Under the pieces are notes generated by a model. It was given only the letters and a program-made list of their open reading frames with translations, did not search any database and had not been told where the DNA came from. A stretch of DNA of 64,000 nucleotides, from assembly GCF_024808665.1 (NCBI RefSeq), contig NZ_JANUBZ010000003.1:124001-188000 (forward strand). Reading direction: 5' to 3'. The DNA is from Mucilaginibacter empetricola. GTDB taxonomy: Bacteria > Bacteroidota > Bacteroidia > Sphingobacteriales > Sphingobacteriaceae. Shown piece by piece: positions 53,101-61,602 of the stretch (positions are counted from its first letter, which is position 1; each line of letters starts with the position of its first letter). A program made the position numbers and the translations under genes.

Positions 53101-54288
53101 ATGGAAAATACGGCCCTGTTAAAAGCTATTATTGAAAATGCAATAGATGGCATTATCACTATTGATGAGCGCGGAAATATTGAATCCATTAACCCCGCAG
53201 CCTGTAAATTATTTGAATATATCCCTGAAGAAGTAATTGGTAAAAATGTATCGATCCTAATGCCGCCACCCGACAAGGAACAGCATGATGAATACCTGCG
53301 CCGTTATCAACAAACAGGGCATGCGCATATTATAGGTATTGGACGGGACGTTGTGGGAATAAGAAAGGGGGGTGCTAAATTCCCGTTTAGACTAGGTATT
53401 AGCGAAGTACAGTTTTTGGGTCGAAAAATTTATGCCGGTTTTATTCATGACATTAGCCATCAGCGTGAGGCAGAAGAAAGGTTAAAGCAATATGCTGTAC
53501 ATCTGGAGGACCTGGTTGCTGAAAGAACAAATTCATTAAAGGCCACCGTTGAGGAATTACAGACAGCTAAAGAAGACCTGAGCTTATCATTAGACAAAGA
53601 AAAGGAATTAGGATTACTAAAAAGCCGTTTTGTATCTATAGCATCGCATGAGTTCCGTACGCCGCTCACATCGGTACAATTATCGGTGTCGTTAATTGAA
53701 AGATATGCTGAGCCGTTTAACAGCCCCAATATTGTTAAACATGTAGGCAAGATAAAGGCCGCAGTGATAAACCTCACCTCCATACTGAATGATTTTCTTT
53801 CATTGGAGAAACTTGAATCAGGCAAACAGGAACCGGTTTATCATGAGTTTAACCTGATAGGTTTTTCAGAAGCAATTACCGAGGAAATGCAGGTGCTGGC
53901 CAAAAAAAACCAAAACATTATTTATCAGCATACAGGCACAAAAAGCACTTTGAGGCTCGACCAAAATCTGCTGAAGAATTGTATTGTGAACCTGATAACG
54001 AACGCGATAAAATATTCGGGGGTAAACTCCTTTATCGGTTTTACAACAGAGATCAATGAATACGAATGCGTTATTACCATTAGCGATAACGGTATCGGCA
54101 TCCCAGAAGCTGATCAAAAACATTTATTTGAGGCCTTTTTCAGGGCACATAACACAGGTGATATACCCGGTACGGGCCTTGGGTTAAATATTGTTGCCCG
54201 CTATGTTGACCTGATGAATGGCTCCGTAAATTTTAAAAGTGAAGTTAACCAGGGGACATTGTTTACTTTAATCTTTCCAATGCCATGA
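53101..54288 (+). CDS. FixL-like PAS sensor histidine kinase
   Basis: 395 aa, soluble, no membrane helix. The PAS domain (about 1-120) contains NVSILMPPPDKEQHDEYLRR and HAHIIGIGRDVVG. In rhizobial FixL the His of the matching HIIGIGR block is the haem ligand, here His76, with Arg82 six residues later. A coiled coil (125-175) leads to the HisKA domain with SHEFRTPL (His183) and HATPase_c with NAIKYS, DNGIGIPEA and GTGLGLNIV. It would autophosphorylate in response to oxygen or redox state and pass phosphate to the next gene's product. The stop overlaps that gene by ATGA. Haem binding is inference from the motif. Confidence 0.9.
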   Translation: MENTALLKAIIENAIDGIITIDERGNIESINPAACKLFEYIPEEVIGKNVSILMPPPDKEQHDEYLRRYQQTGHAHIIGIGRDVVGIRKGGAKFPFRLGISEVQFLGRKIYAGFIHDISHQREAEERLKQYAVHLEDLVAERTNSLKATVEELQTAKEDLSLSLDKEKELGLLKSRFVSIASHEFRTPLTSVQLSVSLIERYAEPFNSPNIVKHVGKIKAAVINLTSILNDFLSLEKLESGKQEPVYHEFNLIGFSEAITEEMQVLAKKNQNIIYQHTGTKSTLRLDQNLLKNCIVNLITNAIKYSGVNSFIGFTTEINEYECVITISDNGIGIPEADQKHLFEAFFRAHNTGDIPGTGLGLNIVARYVDLMNGSVNFKSEVNQGTLFTLIFPMP

Positions 54289-55331
54289 GCAAAAAAATAC
54301 TGATCATTGAAGATAACGATGATATACGTGAAAATGTGATCGAGATACTGGAACTTGCGGGTTACAATGTTGCCTCAGCCAGTAATGGCAAGGCAGGCGT
54401 TGAACTGGCATTTAGTGATGTGCCTGATATTATCCTGTGTGATATTATGATGCCCGAAATAGATGGCTATGGAGTACTGTACCTGTTATCGAAAAGGCCC
54501 GAGACGGTTGCTGTACCATTTATATTTTTAACCGCAAAAGCGGAGCACTTTGATCGTAGGAAAGGCATGGAAATGGGTGCTGACGATTATCTCACCAAGC
54601 CTTTTGATGATATGGAGCTGCTTAACGCGATAGAAAGCCGGTTAAAAAAGAAAGCTGGCCAGCAGGCCTATTACAGCAAATCACTCGATCGTTTGGACGC
54701 TTTGGTTGCCAAACAGGATGGCCTTGTGGCATTACATCACATTATTGAGGAAAGAAAAGCCAGGCTTGTTAAAAAGAATCAGGTTATTTACTATGAGGGC
54801 GATAAAGGTAATGGTCTGTATGTTGTATTAAGCGGCAAGGTAAAAACCATTAAGCTGACACAAGACGGCCGGGAATTAATGACCGGCATTTATGCTGCCG
54901 ATGATTATCTTGGTATTAATGCGATGCTAGCCAATGAAGAATATGGCGATACCGCAACTGCATTAGAGGATAGCATGCTCTGCCTTATCCCTAAAGAGCA
55001 GCTGGAACAATTGCTAAACTTGTATCCCGAAGTAGCCCGCGAGTTTATCAAACTGCTGGCTAATGACATTCGTGAAAAGGAAGAGCAACTGTTGCAAATG
55101 GCTTATCATTCTGTACGGAAAAAAATGGCAGAAGCGCTGTTACGTATGCAACGCCAAAGCGGGACGGATAGCTTTAAAGTAGCACGCGAAGACCTGGCCG
55201 CCCTGGCGGCCATGGCCACCGAAACGGTGAGCCGTACTTTATCTGATTTTAAAGATGAAGGATTAATCGAAAAAACTGGCAGTACAATTACCATTCTGGA
55301 CGTTGTGCGCCTCACCAAAATGAAAAATTGA
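54285..55331 (+). CDS. Response regulator fused to a Crp/Fnr protein (REC-cNBD-HTH)
   Basis: 348 aa. The receiver domain (1-120) has Asp53 (ILCDIMMPEIDG), acidic pair Glu9-Asp10 and LTKPFDD. After a linker comes a complete Crp-type regulator: beta-roll 150-260 (YYEGDKGNGLYVVLSGKVK) and HTH (AREDLAALAAMATETVSRTLSDFKDEGLI). The recognition helix has E-T-V-S-R, the same E-x-x-S-R set that Fnr and FixK use to read TGA. So the protein should bind TGA-N6-TCA sites, and such sites are present upstream of neighbouring genes. In effect it merges the roles of FixJ and FixK. Typical FixJ has a LuxR-type HTH instead. Confidence 0.93.
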   Translation: MSKKILIIEDNDDIRENVIEILELAGYNVASASNGKAGVELAFSDVPDIILCDIMMPEIDGYGVLYLLSKRPETVAVPFIFLTAKAEHFDRRKGMEMGADDYLTKPFDDMELLNAIESRLKKKAGQQAYYSKSLDRLDALVAKQDGLVALHHIIEERKARLVKKNQVIYYEGDKGNGLYVVLSGKVKTIKLTQDGRELMTGIYAADDYLGINAMLANEEYGDTATALEDSMLCLIPKEQLEQLLNLYPEVAREFIKLLANDIREKEEQLLQMAYHSVRKKMAEALLRMQRQSGTDSFKVAREDLAALAAMATETVSRTLSDFKDEGLIEKTGSTITILDVVRLTKMKN

Positions 55332-55397
55332 CCAACATCATTTTTCCTGCTGACAACGCTCATGGCTTAGACTTCGTGATAGGAGTATTATTGCAGG

Positions 55398-55793
55398 ATG
55401 AAAGTAATAGCTTATAGCGTCCAGCCTTATGAAAAGGAGCTTTTGGCGAAGGCCAATCAAAAAAAACATGATATTACCCTGATCTTTAATTCACTGAATT
55501 TAGAAACGGTGAGGTTTGCCGCTGGAAAGCTAGCAGTAGTCGTCTCCGCCAGTGACAACGTATCCGCTGCGATCATCAGTAAGTTATCAGAACTTGGCAT
55601 TAAATATATCACCATGCGTTCGGTAAGCACCGGGCATGTAGATATGGATGCGGCATGGAAATATGGTATCAAATTGGCCAACACGCCAGATCAGCAGGAT
55701 ATTGCCGCGCAAACCATCAGGAATCTGGACCTGTGGGAGACGAATAAATGTGTAGGTAAAGCTTGTATAAATATTAAACCCTGCAAAGTTTAA
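55398..55793 (+). CDS. Truncated D-lactate dehydrogenase-like protein with Cys tail
   Basis: 131 aa that match the start of D-2-hydroxyacid/D-lactate dehydrogenases (MKVIAYSVQPYEKELLAKAN; MRSVSTGHVDMDAAWKYGIKLANTP). The protein continues from the hinge straight into QTIRNLDLWETNKCVGKAC and ends with INIKPCKV, without the NAD-binding domain. Three Cys in CVGKACINIKPC could bind metal or form disulfides. It is either a remnant or a small protein in its own right. It is encoded 66 bp after the response regulator and closed by a strong terminator, which argues for expression. Confidence 0.7.
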   Translation: MKVIAYSVQPYEKELLAKANQKKHDITLIFNSLNLETVRFAAGKLAVVVSASDNVSAAIISKLSELGIKYITMRSVSTGHVDMDAAWKYGIKLANTPDQQDIAAQTIRNLDLWETNKCVGKACINIKPCKV

Positions 55794-55794
55794 T

Positions 55795-55835
55795 ATAAGA
55801 AAGCCTCTCCAATTTTGTTGGAGAGGCTTTCTTAT
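55795..55835. terminator. Strong bidirectional terminator
   Basis: The arms ATAAGAAAGCCTCTCCAA and TTGGAGAGGCTTTCTTAT form a perfect 18-bp stem around a five-base loop. A/T tracts on both ends serve the plus-strand 131-aa gene and the converging minus-strand gene at 55848. Confidence 0.93.
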
Positions 55836-55847
55836 AAGTAAATGATA

Positions 55848-56186
55848 TTAAAGAATATATAAGACCATCATACCTGAATTTATCAGCATGCTTATCAGCA
55901 ACCAGCCAATCACAATCCTGATACCTGAACCGCCCATACCTACAATAATACTACCAAGGTATAAGCCGAATGTTATAGGCAGCACAAAAATAGGCGCGTG
56001 ATAATAATACATTAATACCGCTGGTACCGGTAAAAAAATTACACCCTGAAAAACCAGGGTAAATAAAAACCATGCCGTTTTGTTGCCCGCCTGGTTATCC
56101 ACCACGGCCAGTAATTTAATCCAGGTATTATTTTTAATCGCCTGGCCTGTGTAATGCGTAATGTTTGTGTTTATCGCAGTTTCCAT
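55848..56186 (-). CDS. Three-helix membrane protein of unknown function
   Basis: 112 aa with a polar N-terminus (about 1-35) and three membrane helices (about 38-60, 63-85, 90-110). Glycine-rich GSIIVGMGGSGIRIVIGW joins the last two. No domain is recognised. Two Crp/Fnr-like sites lie 50-85 bp upstream of its start, so it is likely part of the same regulon as the kinase/regulator pair. Confidence 0.78.
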   Translation of the reverse strand: METAINTNITHYTGQAIKNNTWIKLLAVVDNQAGNKTAWFLFTLVFQGVIFLPVPAVLMYYYHAPIFVLPITFGLYLGSIIVGMGGSGIRIVIGWLLISMLINSGMMVLYIL

Positions 56187-56236
56187 TTTGATTTGTTGTT
56201 ATAAACAAATGTGTCGTTAATGAACAGCCTGGAGAA

Positions 56237-56269
56237 TGATCAAAATCATTGAAAAAATGATCGTCGACA
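56237..56269. promoter_or_regulatory. Two adjacent Crp/Fnr-like sites
   Basis: AATGATCAAAATCATT (dyad TGA-TCAAAA-TCA, 56237-56248) and AAATGATCGTCGACATTT (TGA-TCGTCG-ACA, 56258-56269) lie 21 bp apart, two helix turns, upstream of the 112-aa membrane protein gene. The second shares the unusual TCGTCG core with 53033-53044. Confidence 0.7.
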
Positions 56270-56270
56270 T

Positions 56271-56999
56271 TTAATTAAATGGATCGTGTTGCCTGAAATA
56301 ACGCCTTACTTTTATTCTGAATACATCGCAGATCAAAGTAAATAGTAAGATTGATGAGGGCACAAAAAATGCACTAAAACTAAAATAACGAAATAAGTAA
56401 GCCCCTGCCAAAGCGCCGCACATAAAGAAAGATATAATAACCAAACGCAGTTTTATTTTCATTTTTAATGCTATAATATTTTCTGCATCCTTTTGGAACA
56501 ACTGGGCCATTTCAATACCGAGATCGGTGAATGTCCCGGTAAGGTGTGTTGTCCGTACTACTGAACCTGAAACGATAGACACCAGCGAATTTTGAAGCCC
56601 CATGGCAAATAATAGACTGCCAGCAAAAATTTCTTTAGCTATTAGGCTACCGTTGTAACGATAACCAAATAAAGAGACCGCAAGTAATATAAACATCTCG
56701 ATCATGATTGGGATAACATAAGAGAAGCGTTTATTGCGGCCTATGAAAACCACTATCAGGCCTGAAACAAATGCACCTGTCAAAAAAAGGAACATCCAAA
56801 GTGCTACTACCCGTGCAGTTCTCCAGTCTTGCATGGCAAGTCGTTCGGCAAATAACGCTGCATGACCGGTCACATTAGTTGTTAATACAGAGAAGCCTAA
56901 AAACCCCGCTGAATTAACGAAGCCTGCTACTATACAAAGTAGCAAAGCTAATTTAACATTATGCACATAGGTGCGCGTAGCGCCGAGGTGCCTGAGCAT
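56271..56999 (-). CDS. YoaK-family (DUF1275) membrane protein
   Basis: 242 aa with six to seven membrane helices. The family motifs are FVNSAGFLGFSVLTTNVTGHAALFAERLA and GLQNSLVSIVSGSVVRTTHLTGTFTDLG. Function of DUF1275 is not established; it is often near stress genes. The gene starts four bases after the universal stress protein gene ends, so the two form an operon controlled from 57850 onward. Confidence 0.9.
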   Translation of the reverse strand: MLRHLGATRTYVHNVKLALLLCIVAGFVNSAGFLGFSVLTTNVTGHAALFAERLAMQDWRTARVVALWMFLFLTGAFVSGLIVVFIGRNKRFSYVIPIMIEMFILLAVSLFGYRYNGSLIAKEIFAGSLLFAMGLQNSLVSIVSGSVVRTTHLTGTFTDLGIEMAQLFQKDAENIIALKMKIKLRLVIISFFMCGALAGAYLFRYFSFSAFFVPSSILLFTLICDVFRIKVRRYFRQHDPFN

Positions 57000-57003
57000 A
57001 TAT

Positions 57004-57849
57004 TCAATTGATAATAGTTGGAAATACTAATAAAGGTATTGGGATATGATTCGCCATCTTTTGTGTAAGGCTTCCTCTAAACAGGCTATCTATAAAAGTA
57101 TGATCGCGATGTACCATTGCTAATATATCGATCTGTCCGTGCTCACATAGCCAATCCAAACCAGCTTCTGGTTTGTAGGCTTTTACCAGCCTGTAATATA
57201 GCAACGGATAGTTTGCCCTGGCAGTAAGTTCCTTCATGAAAACTTCGTGGTTATGCAGGCCATCGTCGAAAATATTAGTGACCAATATCTCCGCATTTAA
57301 GGGCCTGGCAAGTGTTATTAAATTTATAATACAATTCAGGTCATATGCCGGATCTTGAAAATCGGTAGCAAAAGCTATCTTTTTTACAGGAGTGATCGTA
57401 GCAGCCGGCGGCACTAGCAACAAAGGTTTGTTGATTTCATCGATCATACTTCTACTATGGTTACCCAGCAATAATGTGCTTAAACCATTGCTGCCATGGG
57501 TGCCAATGATTACTAACCCGATATTTTTGTCGTGCGTGATGCCGTTTACAACATCTAAAACAGTTCCGGCTTGCTCCATGCAAGTTATTGTAGGATTGTA
57601 GCTTATTGTTTCCGCTTTGTTTTCCAGGTGCTGCTTTAACGAACTTAGTTCATGATGGCTATCTTTTAAAAGCATATCCGACTCTTCTATGGGCCAGGTA
57701 ACCAAACCTGCTTGTGATATTTCCGCTGGTTCAATTATAGCATTGCAAATTATAACATTAGCCTTCACCTGCTTTGCAAGATTGTAGCCATAATACAGCG
57801 CATGCTTTGCGTCGTCTGAAAAATCGGTTGGGAAAAGAAATTTTTTCAT
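57004..57849 (-). CDS. Universal stress protein with two tandem Usp domains
   Basis: 281 aa from ATG 57849 (MKKFLFPTDFSDDAKHALYYGYNLAKQ). The longer frame to 57921 would run through the operator at 57887 and lacks family similarity. Two Usp folds: 1-140 with VIIGTHGSNGLSTLLLGNHSRSMID (nearly intact G-x2-G-x9-G-S ATP loop) and 150-280. It may bind ATP, unlike the paralogue at 52076 whose loop is changed. It is the first gene of an operon with the DUF1275 gene and faces the FMN-type oxidase gene. Confidence 0.92.
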   Translation of the reverse strand: MKKFLFPTDFSDDAKHALYYGYNLAKQVKANVIICNAIIEPAEISQAGLVTWPIEESDMLLKDSHHELSSLKQHLENKAETISYNPTITCMEQAGTVLDVVNGITHDKNIGLVIIGTHGSNGLSTLLLGNHSRSMIDEINKPLLLVPPAATITPVKKIAFATDFQDPAYDLNCIINLITLARPLNAEILVTNIFDDGLHNHEVFMKELTARANYPLLYYRLVKAYKPEAGLDWLCEHGQIDILAMVHRDHTFIDSLFRGSLTQKMANHIPIPLLVFPTIIN

Positions 57850-57886
57850 GGTATGCAAAGTTGCCATTAACCTATCAGCCCAATAA

Positions 57887-57898
57887 TGATCGCCGTCA
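57887..57898. promoter_or_regulatory. TGA-N6-TCA site between USP and PNPOx-like genes
   Basis: AATGATCGCCGTCAGTTTTT carries TGA-TCGCCG-TCA in the 107-bp divergent gap, 38 bp from the stress protein start and 59 bp from the oxidase start. The core TCGYCG repeats that at 53033 and 56258. Confidence 0.7.
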
Positions 57899-57956
57899 GT
57901 TTTTAACGTGTTCATCATCATTGCGGCCTATGTAAATTTTAAGGAATTTTGATGCC

Positions 57957-58409
57957 ATGTTAGGAGAATTAAACGAAAAGCAAATTGAAAGCCTGCTGAA
58001 AGAGCTTCCCGTAGGCCGCATCGGTTGTCATGCGGACGGTATCACTTATATAGTGCCTGTAAATTTTGTTTACGATGGTCTAAATCTGTATGCGCATTCA
58101 GCCAAAGGAATGAAAATAGATATGATGCGTAAAAATCCAGATGTATGTTTTCAGGCCGACGCGATAACCGACCTGCAGAATTGGGAAAGCGTGATCTGCT
58201 GGGGTAAATTTGAAGAAATCACTGATATGATGGAACGTGAACATGCTATGCAAAAGATAATTAATAAAGTTATACCACTTATGAAGGGTGAAACGGCACA
58301 GCCTTCGCATGGGTTTACATCTGACGCGAGTGACGTTGGTTTTGAAATGGAATTAATCTTGTATAAAATAATTTTGAATAAGAAAACGGGGAGGTTTGAA
58401 AAAGAATAA
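57957..58409 (+). CDS. Pyridoxamine 5'-phosphate oxidase-family flavin-binding protein
   Basis: 150 aa with a split-barrel fold: LKELPVGRIGCHADGITYIVPVNFVYDGLNLYAHSAKGMKIDMMRKNPDVCFQAD and a later WESVICWGKFEEI. This NimA/Rv1155-like group binds FMN, F420 or haem and often lies in hypoxia-responsive clusters. The actual reaction is not known. The divergent Usp gene and the site between suggest that it belongs to the low-oxygen island. Confidence 0.88.
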   Translation: MLGELNEKQIESLLKELPVGRIGCHADGITYIVPVNFVYDGLNLYAHSAKGMKIDMMRKNPDVCFQADAITDLQNWESVICWGKFEEITDMMEREHAMQKIINKVIPLMKGETAQPSHGFTSDASDVGFEMELILYKIILNKKTGRFEKE

Positions 58410-58799
58410 TGTCCCAATCTGGAAATAGTCCCGGTAGGAGGCTTTCAACCTCGTCGAAAAGAAGTGACTTAACCAGTAAAAGTGAATTTGAAAGCAAGGG
58501 AAGTTGTCTTCATCGGTTTGCCATTGGAAGACGCCCAGCGGGTTTTTAAACTTCTTACCTTTACTCTGTTTAATTATGCCCAATTGCCTGGAGCGAGCAA
58601 GGCACACACGGCCTGTAAAGTGGTAAGTTGCCCAGTTGCCATTGTAATTGATAGAAATTGAAGCATCAGCTTTATCCAGATAATGAGCCAGGATATTAGC
58701 TCAACTCATTAGCCATCTGGACATTACTTTAACTCTTAGCTTAAATAGTGAGAATAATTAATTATATAACTACCTTATTTAAAGGTAGTTATATAATTG
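58410..58799. other. Gene-poor stretch with a possible gene remnant
   Basis: No intact gene is seen. On the minus strand a frame of about 95 codons up to 58700 (with HYLDKADASISINYNG and GRVCLARSRQLGIIKQ) is protein-like at its start. It then turns Phe-rich and runs into the oxidase gene on the other strand. An in-frame TGA separates it from an upstream MSRWLMS. It may be a decayed gene. Confidence 0.3.
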
Positions 58800-58871
58800 T
58801 GCTCCCGACGAGATTCGAACTCATATCGATGGTACCGGAAACCATAATTCTATCCATTGAACTACGGAAGC
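58800..58871 (-). tRNA. tRNA-Arg (CCG)
   Basis: Cloverleaf with acceptor GCTTCCG/CGGGAGC (one G-U pair), anticodon loop TTCCGGT (anticodon CCG), T arm with TTCGAATC and discriminator A. CCA is not encoded. The gene stands alone. Confidence 0.95.
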
Positions 58872-58892
58872 AATATGCTGCAAAGATATTAA

Positions 58893-59025
58893 TTTGGTTT
58901 GAATGAATTTGATGATGTAAAACTTAATTTTAGGATAGGAGGTTAAATGTTTATTTCGTGGCCAGGCAGATTACTGTAGTCGGATACTACAGGCATAGCT
59001 AGTCCGTAGACATAGTCTACGGACA
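58893..59025. repeat. Double-hairpin repeat, copy A
   Basis: A lead segment TTTGAATGAATTTGATGATG (58897-58916) is followed by hairpin 1 CTGTAGTCGGATACTACAG (58974-58992). Hairpin 2 TCCGTAGACATAGTCTACGGA is at 59003-59023. Copy B at 61425 repeats lead and both hairpins. GACAGCTGG is then repeated just after hairpin 2. Confidence 0.88.
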
Positions 59026-59232
59026 GCTGGGTCCACTGACAGCTGGCGCAAAATTTGGTGTTAAAAGAACACTAACTCAATTCATCAAGCAAATAACATA
59101 GTTTATCAAGAAAATATTATACTTCATGTAAATTATTATAGCACCTAAATAAGTTTATAGATTTTTATAACGCCAGGTAGACATTAAGTTAAAATGTCGC
59201 GAAGGCGCTAATTATAAAAAGATTTATCATTT

Positions 59233-59808
59233 ATGATGGAGGGATATCTAAATCAACTTTTAAATAAATGCATAAAACAGAATAGCGAATTTAAAAAAAA
59301 CCTTTACAAGAAACATTATAACTTTTCCTTATCAATTTGTTTGCGTTATGCAAGTAATCGGCGTGAAGCGGTTGAAATTATGAATTTAGGCTATTACAAA
59401 TTTTTTTCGCTTAAAGTCAAATATGATAAACAAAGTCCTTTTAAAGCGTGGCTTGCTGATTTAATGATTAACACCACGATTGAACAATATCGTGCTAAGC
59501 CGTGCTTCCTGGTCTTAGAGGATGGTGAGATAGAAACAAATTTTGAAATAGATTTTGAAGCGGAAGATTTGGAATATAGTGAGCTTCTGGCCATGCTTCA
59601 ACAACTTCCGGAGGGTTTGCGGATCATATACAACCTGTATGCAATTGATGGTTATTCGATTCAGGAAATTTGTAACGCTCTGGGAACAAGCGAGGCCATT
59701 TGCAATTTACAATTGTTCAGAGCAAGACGGATTTTGAAACAAATGATAATGGGCAATTCAGATTCCAGCGCGCCTTCGGTTTTTAATAAAAAATTGAGAG
59801 AAATATAA
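59233..59808 (+). CDS. ECF-type sigma-70 factor
   Basis: 191 aa. Region 2 is about 25-90 (NFSLSICLRYASNRREAVEIMNLGYYKFF, SPFKAWLADLMINTTIEQYR) and region 4 about 115-170 (LPEGLRIIYNLYAIDGYSIQEICNALGTSEAICNLQLFRARRILKQM). This subtype is very common in Sphingobacteriaceae and is usually paired with a FecR-type anti-sigma/TonB receptor set; none is present nearby. Two ATG codons in tandem serve as start. Confidence 0.88.
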   Translation: MMEGYLNQLLNKCIKQNSEFKKNLYKKHYNFSLSICLRYASNRREAVEIMNLGYYKFFSLKVKYDKQSPFKAWLADLMINTTIEQYRAKPCFLVLEDGEIETNFEIDFEAEDLEYSELLAMLQQLPEGLRIIYNLYAIDGYSIQEICNALGTSEAICNLQLFRARRILKQMIMGNSDSSAPSVFNKKLREI

Positions 59809-59873
59809 TTTGACCTTATTTATAGAAATAATTATTCTTCATTGTAAGATCATAGAATTGGTTGCCTATACAT

Positions 59874-59914
59874 TATAATGCACTGCCGGTATCATGTACC
59901 GGAAGTGCATTATA
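59874..59914. terminator. Bidirectional terminator between convergent genes
   Basis: TATAATGCACT-GCCGGTA and TACCGGA-AGTGCATTATA form a long stem with one internal mismatch around TCATG. It lies between the ends of the sigma factor gene (59808) and the TIGR03118 gene (59954). Confidence 0.8.
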
Positions 59915-59953
59915 TTAGGTTTATATGTAGTGTCAGTGAGTTTAACGCTGTTA

Positions 59954-61072
59954 TTAATAGCCGTAGCTTGTATTACCAGAGTTGGGGTTTGTATTATTTA
60001 CATTGGTTGACTGCTGTTGGAGTTGTAAAGTACCGAACAGGCCATGGGCTTCGTCATCAGGTCCGGCAGTAAAATATAATGGATCATTAGGGCTTCCGCC
60101 AGGCTGATTATTTTTCAAGAAATCAATTGCCCACAAACCAGGGATAGCTATAGTTTGTCCATTGTTCTGTAATTGGCCTTTATAATTGCCTGCCATGTCA
60201 AAAATATTTATCCTTCCATCACCAAAATTCCCTATCAAAATGGTTGGTTGAGCATTTGCAAATCCAGCCGGTGCAAGGGCTATACCCCATGGAGAGTTAA
60301 GTGTTCCTTGTGAAGCAAAACGCTTAACAAAGGAACCATCGGGGTTAAAAATATCGACAAATCCATTACCTGCTCCCGCCTGATCATCCATATTATTCGG
60401 TCCTTGTAGTTTTGCATAAGTAATATACAATTGACCGCCTATATTTTGAATGTTAAAAGGACCAAAACCTGCCGGGATACCCGGATCGTTAAATTTACTA
60501 CCTGATACATAGTTGAAATTCTTATCAAATACATCGATCTTGCTATCATGGAAGTTTGTTACATACAAAAAGTTACTCCCTCCATTAGATGCTATGGTAA
60601 GGCCTTTGTAAACGGCATTTGCCTGCGTTTGATCAGCGACTTTAACGGCTGATGTACCTGATTTCCATGCTAAAACTATACCTTCTTCACTGGCAAATAT
60701 GAATGAGTTAACGCCGAAATCCTGCGTGCTATTGAAAACAACGCCTGAAGGTGCACCAGGCATACCCGGCGTTACCGATGGAATTGAAACAGGCGGACTA
60801 AGTATATTGCCAGTGTTGTCATAAATAGTACTTAACCCTGAATGGTTAGCTGCTATCCAAAGCGGCCCGCCGGGAGAACTGGCCAAACCCCAGGCGTCTT
60901 GTAAAACCGGATCAATTTTAGTGGCACCAAATCCTGCTGTATCAGCTACTAAAACTGTTTGGTTGATGTTAAAATTCTGCGTTGACGAGGTGTTTGTTTT
61001 TTTGCAGGCGCAAAAAGAAGTTACAATAATAAGCGTTGCGAATAAGACGCCGCAGTTAATTGTTTTTTTCAT
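59954..61072 (-). CDS. TIGR03118-family beta-propeller lipoprotein
   Basis: 372 aa. The lipoprotein signal ends VTSFCAC. The body has repeated propeller blades: DPVLQDAWGLASSPGGPLWIAANHSGLSTIYDNTG, then GITIASNGG-like and DPLYFTAGPDDEAHGLFGTL near the end. All are hallmarks of TIGR03118, a family of uncharacterised secreted proteins often seen with NHL-type repeats. The C-terminus is Asn/Thr-rich. Surface binding is likely; enzymatic activity has not been shown. Confidence 0.88.
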   Translation of the reverse strand: MKKTINCGVLFATLIIVTSFCACKKTNTSSTQNFNINQTVLVADTAGFGATKIDPVLQDAWGLASSPGGPLWIAANHSGLSTIYDNTGNILSPPVSIPSVTPGMPGAPSGVVFNSTQDFGVNSFIFASEEGIVLAWKSGTSAVKVADQTQANAVYKGLTIASNGGSNFLYVTNFHDSKIDVFDKNFNYVSGSKFNDPGIPAGFGPFNIQNIGGQLYITYAKLQGPNNMDDQAGAGNGFVDIFNPDGSFVKRFASQGTLNSPWGIALAPAGFANAQPTILIGNFGDGRINIFDMAGNYKGQLQNNGQTIAIPGLWAIDFLKNNQPGGSPNDPLYFTAGPDDEAHGLFGTLQLQQQSTNVNNTNPNSGNTSYGY

Positions 61073-61424
61073 TTAAAGGTTGTTTTTTTAACTAAGTAAA
61101 TATTTGATATCATCTTGATCAGCCCCATAGAAACAATTGGCTGTACCTATGGAACTGTTGTAAAAGTGCAAGGACTTTTATAGGTGATATAGTATTTTAC
61201 ATGAAGTAAACTATTTACTTGATGAACTAAGGAAAAAAGGGGTTTTGTCTTTCCAGGACTTTTGTGCGCCAGACTTTTGGCAGAAGAATGGTTTACTATG
61301 TATGGATAAACTTTTAAACAAATACAGATGGTTTACCGAAGTTTTTAGTGTATTTGACGGCAGAGTTATTTCCGCATTTTCGTTTGGAGGATAAATAAAC
61401 CTCATAGTTAGTCAGCGAATATCA
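61073..61424. other. Intergenic stretch without clear feature
   Basis: The promoter of the TIGR03118 gene must lie here. I see no gene; the 64-codon minus-strand frame at 61211-61405 lacks any protein-like pattern or ribosome-binding site. Confidence 0.5.
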
Positions 61425-61550
61425 TGGTTTGAATGAATTTGACGATGTAAAACGTAATTTTAGGGCAGGGGGGTGAAGTATATTTGGGGACTAGGTATGC
61501 TGTAGTCAGAGACTACAGGCATATTAGTCCGTAGATATAGTCTACGGACA
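61425..61550. repeat. Double-hairpin repeat, copy B
   Basis: Lead segment TGGTTTGAATGAATTTGACG and GTAAAACGTAATTTTAGG, hairpin 1 CTGTAGTCAGAGACTACAG (61500-61518) and hairpin 2 TCCGTAGATATAGTCTACGGA (61528-61548), in the same order and orientation as copy A. Confidence 0.9.
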
Positions 61551-61602
61551 GCAGTATTTATACTTATATTCGAGGAATTAACCTTAATTACGTTTTAACA
61601 GA

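Noticed and set aside
58353..58607. 84-codon minus-strand frame
   Set aside because: It overlaps the PNPOx-like gene on the opposite strand and its C-terminal half is a shadow; only the upstream part might be a remnant, noted as such.
61211..61405. 64-codon minus-strand frame
   Set aside because: No ribosome-binding site, no similarity, atypical composition.
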